DNA of 64,000 nt from Crocinitomicaceae bacterium (GTDB taxonomy: Bacteria > Bacteroidota > Bacteroidia > Flavobacteriales_G > Salibacteraceae): the NCBI GenBank assembly GCA_002713215.1, contig PAVO01000015.1:1-64000 (forward strand), in the 5' to 3' direction. The notes below the pieces were generated by a model that saw only the letters and a list, made by a program, of their open reading frames with translations, searched no databases and had not been told where the DNA came from. This document shows, piece by piece, positions 27,001-30,400 of the stretch. Made by a program: the position numbers and the translations under genes. Position 1 is the stretch's first letter. Every line of letters starts with the position of its first letter.

Positions 27001-27391
27001 TACCCGAATTGAGTATGTGGTTCGGGCATTGTTGGCTAATACTTGTGGCTCTTCCGATCCGTTCTACGATCATAGTTACTCCAATTTCTCACCCGACTTT
27101 GGTTCCTTTATTAGCGGAATTGATCCGGTCGAAAACGTAGAAGTTGAACGGGTTTATCCAAACCCAAATACCGGAGAGTTTATTATCGATTTGGTTTCGA
27201 AAAAGACAGGGGACATTTCTGTTCAGTTGTTGGATTTAAGAGGAAAACTGGTATGGGAGATCACGGAACAAAATGCAAGTGGATTTGTAAGTGTTCCGGT
27301 AAGTATTCCTGATTTAGCAGTGGGAATGTATCAATTAAGAATTTCTAATGGTGAAGAAAATAAAATTGTAAAAATTCAGATAACCCACTAG
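2..27391 (+). CDS. giant T9SS-secreted multidomain adhesin-like protein, 5'-partial (at least 9,129 aa)
   Basis: The reading frame is open from base 2 to the TAG at 27389-27391. The first in-frame Met is at 377, but the 125 codons before it are open and continue the same glycine-rich domain, so the gene starts outside the window. Domain order by nucleotide: Gly-rich beta-helix (2-700), right-handed beta-helix (about 725-2060), LamG-like domains 1-8 (2090-9700; 3-8 separated by cadherin-like units), HYR-like hosts with inserted guests (9726-17755), LamG 15-16 (17756-19350), a cadherin-like unit, six SprB-like repeats, 16 Ig-like repeats, four SprB-like repeats, a pre-CTD domain and a type A T9SS domain with a YPNP motif. 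The product is inferred to be a cell-surface or released adhesin exported by the T9SS. It is first in a + strand run, 17 nt before the next gene. No enzyme active site was recognised. Confidence 0.93.
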   Translation, partial: VTQTGTNGGYGGGGGGGGSGGACYGGKGGAGGEGGGGGGGGSGNYTGYGGNGGFAGGGGGGSGSYVCQTRTGGTGGFGGGGGGGGSGKCSSSGAGAGTAGFGAGIGGKGRASSGYRGGGGGGGAGMGGAILNYGGTSTIASCTFISNSATGGTGGSNSTFPGSGGGGFGGAIFNHSGTVDMSSNTFTSNTIASGTNGSPTSSQGRAVGNYSGATMKDCGSTYASNSGGTGDTYGTISSGGFGGTYTIGGSSPNYSTIAAAITALNAGPCANVVFYLRQGTYNERVVLIADSISNYDSSLSISFLPDPSNTSDVIITYDAAGSSDNGTFYCNGVSNLTIKGLTVKALDNSYMQVFRFDGDAHNVIVDSNRIEAKYVNGSSYEQAVIASAASGSDYENCRITNNTILHGAYGIYWSGTSSSDRESNNQFTSNEILYFNRSGIYLFNQDAAHVVLNKFRDNGLSSHVRSLDLSYLQNASKINSNNIVNTSTGLGYGIYLQYSKATSLLGNEVVNNSISLLSTSSSSNYGLYIRYMRYTNIHHNTVLVKGGGTTQGRAFMYVGTGSYTNNELKNNVFVNKGGGYAFHTNSFAISPANFSAIDYNCWYTSGSVLAEWSGGKANLSAWKSSSGFDANSISVDPQFESDSLLRPQVLSVNNKGTNLSVAVDIQGTSRSTSNPDPGAYEYTPPIPAIDYGDSIGSAYSLDFDGTNDYVDLSAGAWYPDDNTDDYTLEAWVKFDVVNVMSGIINYSYDNNVAEPFSYLALDASGKFKFYVRNDNAGAVIADLVSGQTAVANKWYHVAGVKSGTRYRLYVNGQQVGYKNATISGTFSRDILYLGSLNNGSALQVPLNGQLDEVRIWKTALSQTDIQNWMCKKLTNSHSEIANLVNYYRFDKIGTTTLTDLMGNNDGTLKNMSSTSDWVFSGAALGDTSAYDYKEVFVNVANGGGISQGPGTVSTSLSFGGGSSIEVNELSGFDDEEGFQVYYVNGVPNTVTKPTSVDSILQGQGHFGVHKTGDAADEYGVSINYSGLSLTSEQQKQLILLKRDNASDQTWEVVSGRIHNKVSNKKVTIYGQTGTQYVLGFSNATYAARPGAGYAVDFDGTNDYVRIPDANSLDLTSAWTIESWVKINDGTGVNDIVSKYGWSLGGGGYVLRIQSNKVNVVNVNGTSANVLIGTTTLSDSTWYHLCGTFNASTNTLKIYVNGILDVQTTGATVNPTAGGTDLAIGVRGDGFVSYPFPGNIDEVRIWNAELTQSQIRDWMCQKLNSNHSEIGNLVSYYRFDEAAGDTLYDLAGANHGKLTNMDTSSVWKVSGAALGDTSVYTTSLPGLLDLPHTDGDKIRFSTTGSHTMAQLYLVEEAPINTDLANASSYKSDTSRYWGSFVSGSDGATNTLSYYYANNSNLSTYSESNLTLVQRNNGSDTVWTGNSFTTSISKSTKILTVSGVNSNYEFMPAQGPSKVYAGLGNALSFDGVNDGVSITHDASLNLDAFTVECWFKTSQTAAAYQRLVTKPNSVGNQNYSIAIHNGKVAAGLQAANANWLYGSTNVNDGKWHHIAFVHNTTANTLSLYQDGEVVATNTNNVGTPVFGGSYPLQIAQWSGYSAYHYEGEIDEVRVWKVARTQQEISESLTKRADTSDANLVAYYNFDEEDGTDSLLDISANNLNGFLSNMTGNEWTLGQDTLVHEIPENASVGDTVGQLIGWDNDGDDLSYSLISGDSSKYSVDANGYVTVDAGASLDHETDSFDYVGYEVTESGSASKDTATLQINITNTNETPYAMFNNSVYLDGSNDWIEPNAKVNNLISSNKKTYMAWIRPKAHGPSSSIAYYGDCIICDDGAYTGLYLTKFSGTNRVVAFNWDGNRDNAYSADYSLNEWVHVALTHGGGKLRLYINGELAHQVNSGNTTNITNNIRIGENKYATSNTNFKGDIDEVKFFNRTLTAAEIKEAAFSWGTGGETDLKLYYSCEEGTGTTTIDLGPNGRDGTLKNGALWSTHESLNASVSENATIGDTVTYVVGYDPDGDSLFYYLSDDPTNGAFVLDSATRVLTVADPGKLDYENNPNLTLVYTAQDLGGANDTALIEIALANVAEDVYAGLANCLDFDGSNDYVNSPHSPIAFSGEFTVSVWAKQDVSQSGSYFNLFSQNRFYLGATNSGIIRVGDTWGPTGVAFPTDLGWHHYAVVDSVGISYLYVDGEKVATRNDNLYSNGTSNPFRLGVQWNGSSEFFNGKIDEVKVWNKALGQEEIWLQMNRRPDTSDATLALYYPFEDLGEDSLYDYSGNNYNGILTNFDASTAYVTSVDTVPVITYESKSEGDTVGYVTFWDPDQSTVVLSKVSGDASPFDVNTSTGLITVGTGYELDYDSGDTLYEIAYEVKKNSDNTKDTGYFNIEVRNLNEAPVAGFGNTYDFNGTTKHNIEDYSNFPSGSSARTFEFWYYHPSGNTSPFLTLGRNTSRRRIQMRFGSSNQFEIEFDVSTNAIWTGIPTDSSWHHMVWQIGAGDNISDGVLWVDGVKLGKPNSGTGMSNVLNTQLNHASSVGQIGTNSAFNGKIDELRVWDVVRDSASIVAYYNRNVSLSDTANGLVVYYRFDATSGPFNKDYTQATVGADVSGSTTNWADGAKVSVNLSSNAFNGDSVYQAFGYDPEGTSLTYGIVSVSPNNPFTMSSSGEITVSNANLINYQTDSIYSIEYYVEEGGGTAQRDTTSLIVNIQNELAPVYAGLGKALEFDGNDERVTIPVSNINHGTTAFTQEFWIRPDSLTGFAWPVTIAGKTWAHIEAGGTMRVRITTSNGQHNSSSGQPFGFVKHEWTHVATTYNGSTIRVYKNGELKWSYSVTGSLSFSTEDLTFGTYGSPNQYPFYGAIDEVRLWNTTRTQQEIEDNYRIRMSGSESGLKAYFNFDDADNKLLDVVDSEKLGTFKNGISASNFVDSKDSLQFSVGTLSSAGDTVAYGTSFNAASANTIYSWLDGDTANFEMDTLGIVTVRSGANISTSAYYPRYLATEKANGQKDTATLLIQGVESGGALDFDGTNDYALFPTNEFPVTSEKSIEFWFNSTGVSGSNDMLYSFEGAHIARLYSTGKILFVFDGGTGGAIQFGSGLLDGKWHHAAAVHDGSTTTVYVDGVLAGTQAETTFDLSSVSNPSAIGSQYNGAEAANVAMDEFRIWNRTLCASEIQARLKCSLDTSDASGLVAYYDFTNGLANKTNTGVTTLLDKSGNGHNATLTNMALSGTGSNWISQSDSVSISSCGAFVDNVMPTIVSNNTPVVYLNASGTATVPSDSLYDSVMDECSSISSIVVSDTTFDCSDTNSTVVKTTGSLKLDGTNDYVTVPHNTALNLGTTWTMETWVKPGKVTGGYQAFLSKNVNNRVFSFWQNNAALEIWEGSSSGASRLATGNILTANKWIHIAATYDGATLKVYANGNLIKSQAHVSTGSTNTKAFSIGQRGDNQYYYTGEIDEIRIWSTTRSQTQILNYKNVQLQGNESGLLAYWNFNEGSGITLNDLSGNGHTGTLTNFTLPAAWTSRNDTINGVLVTITATDDNSNQAIDSVYVNVLDTIAPSVVTSNDTVYVNGSGTATVQTAGLYSSVSDNCGTPTITLTGDTTFNCADITTETDYAGNALTFDDVDDYVEIPHNSALSPFPMTVEAWFKINGGSTGDIINKYVASSGNGWRIGQFGSVLEVFKYGGGTVNFKGTIAINDGKWHHVALVIESSGATLYVDGVVDKMVATSMTGNATSSTPIRIGRYNTTNQVFNGEIDEVRIWNVARSQSSITRTMNDTLAGSETGLVAYYNFNASSGTTLTDRTGNGHNGTLNNMITPAAWVESDAEINKRIGEPIFVSLSDESGNVANDTVYVLVLDTITPSLTIKHDTVYVDANGNTDTLSVSDLIVSTGDNCAIQDSTLDSLGYFNCTDIRSTPCSGTALDFDGNNDYVVVPNSPELQVTTSLTIESWVYFKSFQSGSKSSPIFEKNRSPGVVFRALPSGILNLSIGNVSSSSSVGDLSLNTWHHVAATFDGTTRTIYIDGQISGAPLVNATAANTGAANIKIGAWSTQPAWRFHGAIDEVRYWNIARSQSEIQNTMNACLSGSESGLIGYYRFNDGTGTSATDASGNSNTGTLINMNNADWITSTTNLFEPSKISVTVSDSSGNTTTEFATVIVLDTIKPTLTHIGDTTIYLDASGAASLTSSSLYSSTADNCSSTNTVTASDTTFNCSSVNDTVYSTSGSLVFDGANDYVNLGNLSSISGASAFTFEAWIKVNSQKQQHIFSSRFTTTGTRLILSTSNPSRVGYDDFDIIIENGANTYALTSSNQIVNGKWNHVALVYDGNGSGNSNRLKFYINGSQETLSYGGSMPALTKSGTIDYLLGSYNATGSFFFDGSMDEVRIWNSARSPQEIMSNYRSKEVTNTTSLYRHFDIESTSGTSLSDQSTNASNGTLVNFNTSTAWKTDTPFVFIGVPVGLSTTDESGNTTTDTVYVNVLDTILPSLTVKNDTVYLDGSGNGTVSASGLYSGISDNCGTPSITLSGDTTFNCSNTGSGRSFALDFDGTDDYASVANSSTLGITDKITFEAWIYPTQDNGVIAMNGFRISSGNERGWVVALGSSGQGGTTNAKSILFASSDNSGNFNAGAAVQTNANSITLNQWQHIAVVKSGTSVSIYIDGVLSKSGTIARSAIAYSGTQNLYLGKRTPSEPSYFTGLFKGKMDEVRIWNTNRTTTEISTNMNNELMGNETGLRAYYNFNTGTGSSISDNSSNSFTGTLNNMSTSAWVSGAPSIVGSGSNYVTIRVEDGSGNVITDSALITVLDTLSPSLTLRDTTIYVDANGNTDTLSVLDLVTSASDNCVIQDSVLVSGGTYSCANINKGFQTDTIYYGNGLAVTALDVNTGIATTLFNGPAAVNGIAYDDNLKEVFWTEHAGGKIYRANRNGSNRVLVKGGLFQLTDISIDPDNQVIYWSGRDNQTYGKINYDGTGYTVYTVSGQKPYGIWLDRKNQRVYWGSFATGKIGYGNPDGTGITGSFISGESGPRMVNYDDANDTYYWTNGNAVRKKVGSAAPTTISSGYSNMGGIVYHASTNKLYFIDLSSPTKLYSMNTDGTGRTTLVSGITSPTWLHAGERLSNSGNISVSVTDSSGNKTTKTATVTVKDTIKPTIAHIGDTTLYLDASGAASLTTSSLYTATSDNCSSNMVVTASDTSFDCSTSNDTTMIASGALDFDGADDYVDVPHNASLNPTSEITVEAWIYANASSGTPKIVGKCKNGSASNGWVLGLVNGKVGAEYYTTGGNVIQQSTGSISLNTWTHVAMSWKTSGQKKVYINGVLAGSGSATANNLGTETNSMHIGIAPYNTTQYHFDGQIGEIRVWDKERSAAELLGNMNSDLSGSESGLVAYYKFDAGSGTTLNDYSTKGNDGTLKNMDPSTDWVGGKTKQVIGTPVALTVTDESGNVGRDTIYVQVLDTTPPALVTNDTTLYLDNSCSATLSVAHVVSDTTNNCGDVTISLSKDTFGLTDIGVHTVLVMASDAGGNTDSNQVTITVRDTSSPQINIPNDITIYASSSSCTAPYSYLVTTANSACGDSLVKDTGLTSGTSFPLGQNLITYSALEKSQDFVIYDFDHLNVAALNGQDNWSVIRTGSPSISASRILDHAASGDKEASRGLRLNDLRGNNILYSSRVNDNNWSTLPFDSNDVVEVEFDIQKNYWGNALVFGFDANNDGNIAFSESSFGLLARDNGRLLRIYGPSGSIKASANNGTAEPGANWLKFKLTVDMHTGLASVSYRDLTAQGNWISPTGFQNIAMGFDFSASNQNNPTKLNGMFYYHNAGGYSDLDNIKFSVRQRDVQSFTVTALDTVKPSVTAVNDTVYLNTNGFTIVDSSELVVGGLTGGNITDNCGADSLWYSHDTLTLANLGQNTITIYARDTSGNIGLVDKILTILDTNLPFAGLGNSIKLDGTNDYIALSSGKVTGASLGLPTAALTVEAWVKLDSFVRWAGIANFIQDNGPTEFGWWLGTYNNNKFGLGLKTSSSSVLDYKFTKKSYSKNTWHHVAMVYNGSRIRMYVDGEISIDTVRTGTIQYANSWFRLGQYVDDTESYTLDGSLDEVRIWNIARDSAEIVSNYRKRVDVSTTGLYAYYNFDQLDGLSLLDRSSNGRNGTLSNMTGSEWGDSEDSLVWKLNETVVSKDTVAWAISWDPVREDSLTYFPVSGFGSMFFLDTNTGVIDFAGVVDYETQSSYPLTYGVYDLSGNRDTAVVLIEIVDDTTETVYAGMGKALQFDNVNDKIRIPHNNAYNTSKFTISTWVYWQGSGSTVDFICGKGNENYELHTGGAAGTNSIRFIPTNAVWIDAPANSFSPNQWNHIAAVYDPSKSLAKIYINGVDVGASNTGTNPVTTTVSNTSDSLIIGERKYGLGSYPFDGSIDEFQLWNVAFDSLDVIANMNLRGNPSNTNLVLNLNMDYVHNGSQMLDLSGNGNRGHLYGFSTSTLNNGPDTLEFLISENQQNGDTSAYALGWDTDASALTFKILSGNTDTTFEINSTSGVVTVYKESELRYFKDSIYVIQYEVSEAGDGNKDTAHLRIRLGNENDFPVISSIANDTICSGGIGDSLQFSITDVDIGDVELMQLSAISSDTVLLPNSAFTFYNTTSSDSGRGMRIYLPDSSVNASIPVYIVATDRGDLKDSTLIVVQIDSLPSVNLGVDTAFCNNTTYTLNAGANKGSYLWNDGSTSDNLVVNAYGTYQVSVTDANSCFNSDTVFVDTLQVPQFADSAFQVLCKGDSSATIALDGVGGKSGYNFTWQSWVTSRSGAGDKTATNLAAGTYKVTITDANNCQDSTSYTITEPSTNIAVSLVAFNNVYCKTDSTAWISVSSSGGVAPRTYQWNDYASQTDTLADNIPAGTYKVIVTDSNGCTDSISKTVTEPVLKLDVWLSDSSAVFCKGDSSGFLEATHNNGGTGTKTYLWNDALAQTTAKLNGIKTGNYKVVVTDSLGCKDSAGTFVPEPATSVDVILDSTFDVKCKTGKTGFITVTGGGGTGTINYLWNDPSTQTTATANSLGVGTYKVIVTDSLGCTDSLTESITEPATSISASLSNYINVFCKTDSTAWISVKSSGGVLPHTYQWNDYLAQTDTIASNLPAGNYKVIVTDSNNCTDSVFKTITEPAAKISFVFRADSVRPLCITDTIGKLGVTASGGTGSYKYKWNDPAAQVTPIATGLLSNTYRVTVTDSLNCSDSGFAALTPWDTLASSLTLTVDTFCSRGDSLQLIGGPANDGVFTGLGVNGSMFKPDGLALGQHVITYTRTTRSCQAVSTDTLWINPNPTASMQSLGAICDNTPAFTLTQGFPVGEGRYYGSKVTNDSVYTPVSSGTDTLYYEYTNSFGCKDTTSKTVEVNKKPVVTFNTIPDICIDSSSLVLTQGKPDTNGTGTYHHTAVAGNRFFPALSKPGTDTIKYVFTDTNSCVDSSFGYLTIHALPVLTVSTTDEYCVNADSVSLPAKSYVTPAGGTYSGNGVSGGYFYPDSAGVATHTITYNYQDVNSCKADTQIAITVRPKPVVTFVGIDSLCFDDDTLSLVRGLPSGGYYQGNGVIDSTKYLASKAGAGLDAMKYAYTNTFGCTDSTTGSTVVNALPVVSFSAPLGRHCASEDTVSIDKGLPNFSGIGTGVYTGFGVVNDTNFTNAITGKGVHYITYNYTDTNGCINSATDSITVDTVPNVTLSSFNPICEDLDSILLTGGLPIAGISDSSYYSAGVSSTIKKFGLNFSLDVNQAKLDTIHYHFEDAFGCADSATQIIVVNALPNVQFSIAPDSICSNDSVLNLANIASPVGGTFTGAGINNGNFDPQVAGAGMQHITYSYTNSNSCSNMAVDSIKVNAAPSIDSMGVIPEYCEKVGSQSLSIWMGNPATGKGWYSGNGILSDSLRFDPDTAGGTGNHAITYTYSNKGCSSDTSFVIKVNSLPVVGFSSLPTVCSNADTFRLTGGTPTGTAGIYKGKGVVNGILDPKLAGSGSNTLRYIFTNINGCTDSASTVLQIDSAPSASIQAIADRCENGSIVTLVGAHVSTNGGNGVYSGQGVVGNMFDPSIARSGSHQLWYSIIDTNGCGDSASTFAVVNPLPVVSLSPFGSICENTAPFKLNQASVSSIYNKNYSFYRVNGSINSVDSVTLDTSVISPPSASIEYVFVDVNNCSDTARGVMIVDTVPTVTFDTLRGFCGNEAPIKLNSGKPSLQGTGVYSGNGVIAGLFYPSLSKSGSSGTLNWTTTLNYRFTDNNGCSDDTNRVVQVKAAPSISLQAMASLCENDDSLVLNIASVTANSGYGIYSGNGVYNDSVLRIDSVGIGTHTIRYAYHDTLNGYTCADSATQTVVVNPKPSVFVGPESPICFNDNKVLSFGIPSGGVYTDSLGNPIAQNRFAGSNFGVGNHKVVYKFTDINGCSDTVTRVVGVVPSPTVMLSLEDPVVCASTSIVQLQGGIPAGGNYSGKGVFGGQLYTASAGIGGHDIIYTLTDSIGCSASDTQMVNIKSNPPLQVSNDTAICYGETASVWASNAGSRASYQWNTGSFNDSLSVAPKATSVYSVVATDSIGCASTKSVKVSLYPRIQLTATSQKSECNQANGAASVVAQGGLAPYKYQWSTGSNLNLITNLRSGKYFVSVTDANSCEEATNVNVVDQTGPQILVNSVTNPDCYDAKNGAIDITIVGLGVKVKWSNGAVTEDISGLSAGLYTVVLEDGTGCVAVRDFTITAPAKLRATAITQQSSCDSANAWISADVSGGTGTKTFKWSTGFNGDTLRNIGAGAYAVEISDANGCSDSLFVTVSDSGAPQIDVIRVLPTACGIAKGEIDIDVVADSITKVLWSNGDSVMSLTSLQGGNYTVSITDSANCTATELIKVPNTLSATQPICMVTVDTATRLVKVLHKVDPAKFTTVSLVKEVVGSSINMAVMSRPASVDILTDSSSSFYSGPKGYMISAEDNCGNTTVLSSMHKTIYLNGSIHHDGTINLEWTNYIGESVVAYDILRVTEQGTTVLNSLPGTVNNYVIKSEDFEHTRIEYVVRALLANTCGSSDPFYDHSYSNFSPDFGSFISGIDPVENVEVERVYPNPNTGEFIIDLVSKKTGDISVQLLDLRGKLVWEITEQNASGFVSVPVSIPDLAVGMYQLRISNGEENKIVKIQITH
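26..700 (+). repeat. glycine-rich tract inside a Pmp-like beta-helix
   Basis: In the giant gene's frame this encodes poly-Gly runs of 5-8 residues, several ending in Gly-Ser, separated by short polar stretches. From about 376 it passes into two copies of a GGAI motif, each followed by an F-x-x-N motif (CTFISN, NTFTSN). This pair is typical of Pmp-type parallel beta-helix rungs. Gly-rich loops between such rungs are known in bacterial beta-helix proteins, so I read the tract as an expanded turn rather than a separate domain. The coding strand is locally very G-rich (G runs at 35-39, 41-45 and 50-55), unlike the AT-leaning DNA around it. Confidence 0.8.
725..2060 (+). other. right-handed parallel beta-helix domain (giant protein)
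   Basis: The domain opens with the signature TIGGSSPNYSTI followed by an alpha-helical cap (AAAITALNAG) and RQGTYNE. Asn-rich rungs follow (NxI/NxF spaced about 20-25 residues), then the closing phrase with DPGAYEY. The same opening and closing signatures occur four times in the next gene, so the two proteins share this module. The domain is pectate-lyase-like in fold, but I see no catalytic signature; a carbohydrate-binding or structural role is an inference. Confidence 0.75.
14548..15300 (+). other. YWTD/NHL-like beta-propeller domain inside the giant protein
   Basis: At least five blades are visible from repeated aromatic motifs (VFWTE, VIYWSG, VYWGS, YYWTN, LYFID), most followed by a strand with an N/D-x-DGTG turn (NRNGSN, NYDGTG, NPDGTG, NTDGTG). 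This is the LDL-receptor YWTD-type propeller pattern. It occupies the position filled by a LamG domain in neighbouring HYR-like hosts and is flanked by the host halves (TYSCANIN before, VSVTDSSGN after). Propellers of this class typically mediate protein-protein contact; no catalytic site is seen. Confidence 0.72.
16745..17450 (+). other. third guest domain: beta-sandwich-like insert with an EF-hand-type loop
   Basis: About 235 residues inserted in an HYR-like host (host text ends LGQNLITYSA and resumes SFTVTALDT). It is not a standard LamG copy, because the FDGTNDYV and DEVRIWN motifs are absent. It contains YDFDHLNVAALNGQDNW near its start and a jelly-roll-like alternation of strands. At 17066-17101 the residues DANNDGNIAFSE match a canonical 12-residue calcium loop (D1, N3, D5, G6, I8, E12). 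I do not recognise the family. Confidence 0.6.
20206..21618 (+). repeat. six tandem SprB-like repeats
   Basis: Each unit of about 75-80 residues starts with a (L/V/Y/F)CK(G/T)D motif, passes through (Y/F)xWND or an equivalent Trp motif, and ends with (A/G)(T/N)YKVxVTDxxxC and TEP. This matches the SprB repeat seen in mobile gliding adhesins of Bacteroidota. Units 2 and 5 are especially alike (both have CKTDSTAWISV), suggesting internal duplication. Four more divergent copies lie at 25665-26550, just before the pre-CTD domain. Confidence 0.82.
21636..25440 (+). repeat. 16 tandem Ig-like repeats of about 78 residues
   Basis: Each unit runs (L/K/A)PxVxF at its start, a Cys about 10 residues in (IC-N/D), GGxYxGxGV in the middle, FxPxxAGxGxHxITYxYT, then a second Cys in NGCxD. 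Two cysteines per unit at matching places suggest one disulfide per domain after export. The repeat forms an extended stalk between the SprB-like blocks. The next gene has an array of the same kind, and the third gene has about six copies. Confidence 0.8.
27122..27388 (+). other. type A T9SS C-terminal sorting domain
   Basis: The last roughly 80 residues contain YPNPNTGEF, then LLDLRGKLVW, then VGMYQLRI and a basic end (KIVKIQI). This is the standard order of type A CTDs, which direct export through the outer membrane by the T9SS and are normally cleaved off with attachment to the surface or release. Confidence 0.93.
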
Positions 27392-27408
27392 AGACTGGTA
27401 GAGGAAGA

Positions 27409-30400
27409 ATGGTAAAGAAGTGGACAGGCATATTGGTATTTTTATTTTTCCTGCAATTGGGCTTTGCCCAGTTGAGCGGTACCAAAACGGTTGGTGGAAC
27501 TACTCCCGACTATGCAACCATAAGTGCCGCTGTAAGCGCTTTAAATAGCAGCGGTGTAAACGGTGCTGTCACATTCAATATTCGCCCGGGTACCTATAAT
27601 GAACAATTTTCAATTGATTCGGTTACCGGTACTTCATCTACTAATACGATTACATTTCAGAAAGAACCCAATACTTCCGGGGAGGTAAACATCCAGTTTA
27701 GCCCTACAAGTAAATTGTATATATGTAGATTTCTTAAATGCAATTACATTGAGCTTAAGTCGTTAAATTTCAAGGTTTTAAATACGATATTTACCTCTGT
27801 TATAAATTTTAGAGATACCAACTCAAACATTACCATCGATAGTTGTTCTATAATAAACACCTTAAATACAAATGGTTATTGCCTATACGACAATTTTAGT
27901 GCAGGATCGGTAGATGATTTGACCATTAAAAATTCGACCATTAAAGGTGGTGATATTGGACTGTACCTCTTGGCCAGCGGTTCAAGTGAAGCAGGGGACA
28001 GATTAAGATTTGAAAATAATTTAATTGATTCGGTTAATAAAACAGGAATTTACCTTCAGTTACAGGATAGTGTTTCCATAATTGGCAATACTATCAGGAA
28101 CTTTCGAGCTACATCTGACCTACATGGTTTAAGGATAAGTAGTTGTGGTGGTGGCATTGAGATAAGCGCAAATAAAATATTAGTAAGTGCTGCATCGGGT
28201 TACGGACGTGCAATTGCAATAACCAGTTCCACCAATACTACGGGTAACCGGGGAAAAATAGTCAATAACATATTGTCCATTATTGGACCAACAACGGCAA
28301 GAACCATTGAAACCTCTTCATGCTCCTACATGGATATTGAATTCAATACTTGTTATGCCGATGGAAACAGCACCTGCCACCCCATCAATATGGCAAACAA
28401 TACAAACGCCTTCATTCGCAACAATATATTCTATGCTGCAGGTTCGTCTTCTTTGGCCTATGCATTTTATGTGAATAATGCAGCGGGTCTTTCCAGCATC
28501 ACACTTGACTATAATTGCTATTACTCGAATTCTTCAAACCTTGCCTATAATGGGTCCAATAGGGCCACCTTAACTGCATGGAAGACGGCTACAAGTCAGG
28601 TAGCGAACGGCATTAATGTAAATCCACAATTCGTGGATTCTACATCCAATTATTACTCCACTAATACAGCATTGATTGGAGCCGGATTGCATAACTCCAA
28701 CATAACAACTGACGTTGATGGGGCTTCGAGGTCAAACCCACCTACCATTGGCGCAAATAAGATTGCAGATTCAAGGCTTTCCGGTACATACACCATTGGA
28801 GGAACAACTCCTGATTATATAAGCATTACGTTGGCTGATGCTGCGCTGGATAGTCATGGTGTTAAAGGTCCTGTAATTTTTAATATTCGCTCCGGAACTT
28901 ACAACGAGCAAGTAGAAATCGATTCTATTGCGGGAGCCAGCGCAACAAATACGATCACTTTTCAGAAAGATCCTTCTGCCAGTACTGCACCAATAATTGC
29001 GGTTGCAGCAAGTAGTTCTGCCACCAATTATACGATTAGCTTTAATAAGGCAGATTATATAAACCTGGTTAACCTAGTCATGAAAAATACCGGAACTTCC
29101 TTTAGTACAGTGGTAAAATATACTGGAGGGACAGACTATATTAACATAGATACTTGTGCTCTGGAAGGTAAAACAGGGAATGGGTTTAATTATACCCTGA
29201 TTTTTCATACGAGCGGAGCGGCCAATGAAGCGAATTACTGCAGTATAAAAAACTCAACCCTCAAAAATGGGTATTACACCTTGGTTATGGGAGGTACCCT
29301 TGGATCAAATGAAAAGGGAAATGTATTGGAAAACAACACGATAACGAACTTTAGGCTTCGTTCATTGGATATCCAGTATCAAGATTCCTTGCAACTAATA
29401 AAAAATAGTATTACAGGTACAAGTTATTCGAGTTCGCAATGGGGTATCTACGTTAAAGACTTATCTGGAAAAAGTAGAATTGAACTCAACAAGGTTGAAA
29501 ATCAAACAACTGGAGGTTCATATGGTATCGATCTATGGAACATGACTGGATCGGTTTCAGACAAGATTATAGTTAGTAACAATACATATAGAAATATTAA
29601 TACGAGCTCAGTTTCGTTTATAGAAAAAGGACTTTCAATAACGAGTTCAACCTACATTGACGTTGTTTTTAATACGTCTAAAGTTTCCGGAACATCAGCT
29701 TTCAATGCCAATGCGTTATACGTTTCCGGAGGAAATAATCTAAATTTTAAAAATAACAACCTGGTTAATTCGGGTGGAGGTGTTGCCTTTTTTGTAAATG
29801 GATCTTTTGTTTCAACTACCAGTGATTACAATAATATTTACACTTCAGGCTCTACTCTGGGATACTACAATTCGGGATCAAGAACTAATCTTGCTGCCTG
29901 GAAAACAGCGACCTCCAGAGATGCTAATTCCCAGAGCTTAAACCCAAATTTTATTGCCACCGACTCGCTAATACCCAATAACGGAAACCTTAACAATAAA
30001 GGAACTACAATTTCAGGAATTACTACGGACATTGCAGGAGTTACTCGTCATGCTTCTACTCCTGATATCGGCGCCTATGAATTTACCGGAGTGCAACCAC
30101 CTATGGCAGGAGTCTACACCGTGGGGGGAACAACTCCGGATTACGACTCAGTTTCTACAGCTGTAGCAGATTTGAATTCCAGGGGGATAAGCGATACGGT
30201 TAAATTTCATCTTCGACAAGGCACTTACAATGGATCATTTAAAATTGATTCAATAACTGGTTCGTCTCCATCAAATTGGATTATGTTTACTTCAGACCCA
30301 GCCAATAGCTCAGATGTAATCCTTTTAGATACGGCAACTGCAAATGATTATGCGGGAATTGAATTAACTTCAGCTTCTTCGGTTCGCTTTAGAAATCTGA

